Notes under the pieces: generated by a model
Told to the model about the DNA's origin: nothing
What the model saw: only the letters and a program-made list of their open reading frames with translations
Databases searched by the model: none
NCBI GenBank assembly: GCA_900764415.1
Contig: CAAFOA010000134.1
Span: forward strand, 1 to 13,316
Length of the DNA: 13,316 nt
Direction: 5' to 3'
Origin: an uncultured Collinsella sp.
GTDB lineage: Bacteria; Actinomycetota; Coriobacteriia; Coriobacteriales; Coriobacteriaceae
Shown here: positions 13,286 to 13,316 of the stretch, in pieces
Numbering within the stretch: position 1 is the first letter of the stretch
Layout: each line of letters opens with the position of its first letter
Program-made: the position numbers and the translations under genes

Positions 13286-13316
13286 CTGTCTCTTATACAC
13301 ATCTGACGCTGCCGAC
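13286..13316 (-). other. Nextera (Tn5) Read 1 adapter, reverse complement, not genomic
   Basis: CTGTCTCTTATACACATCT (13286-13304) is the reverse complement of the Tn5 mosaic end, followed by GACGCTGCCGAC, the rest of the Read 1 adapter. It interrupts rpmI. A translated ORF running through it is meaningless. Confidence 0.97.

Noticed and set aside
1..13316. Perfect terminal inverted repeats at the window ends (transposon-like)
   Set aside because: They are the Tn5 mosaic end plus Read 1 primer sequence from library preparation, not genomic repeats of an element.

Overview
The window is a 13.3-kb assembled contig of about 60% GC from an actinobacterial-type genome. I think it is a Coriobacteriia member, most likely Collinsella or a close gut relative. 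This is inferred from gene content, codon use and protein flavour, not from a database match. Both ends carry Illumina Nextera (Tn5) adapter: positions 1-26 and 13286-13316. The genomic sequence is therefore about 27-13285, and the last gene (rpmI) is cut by adapter, not by a biological event.

Layout, left to right. (1) cutC and a GalT/HIT-like gene (DUF4931 type) form a tight + strand pair (35-1513). (2) A BASS-family transporter gene lies on the - strand (1544-2542), converging on that pair. (3) A divergent intergenic region of about 220 nt holds a consensus -10 box, an operator-like palindrome and a possible 21-codon leader ORF. (4) It leads into a large recJ gene whose product is fused to a RecQ-like helicase (2817-6104). 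This is followed after 15 nt by rel, a bifunctional (p)ppGpp synthetase/hydrolase gene (6120-8480), then a glyoxalase II-type metallo-beta-lactamase gene (8567-9250). The order looks like a reduced form of the recJ-apt-relA-dtd-MBL neighbourhood of Firmicutes. (5) fba, class II fructose-bisphosphate aldolase (9445-10311), has its own promoter region with three phased direct repeats. It is followed by a 93-nt imperfect palindrome and a separate terminator. (6) A cytosolic transglutaminase-like protein (10567-12000). (7) tRNA-Leu(CAA) (12040-12126). Its 3' end plus terminator (69 bp) is perfectly repeated 184 bp downstream, around a 115-bp spacer rich in hairpins. This looks like a tRNA-3'-end integration scar or a very small element. 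(8) The infC-rpmI(-rplT) operon starts with a leader that contains a terminator directly before infC. The infC ribosome-binding site points to an AUA start codon.

Most genes are ordinary housekeeping functions: DNA repair, stringent response, glycolysis and translation. The least ordinary items are the RecJ-helicase fusion, the tRNA-Leu 3'-end duplication with its hairpin spacer, the long palindrome after fba, the phased repeats before fba, and the infC attenuator with non-AUG start. I found no CRISPR array, transposase, integrase or phage gene.
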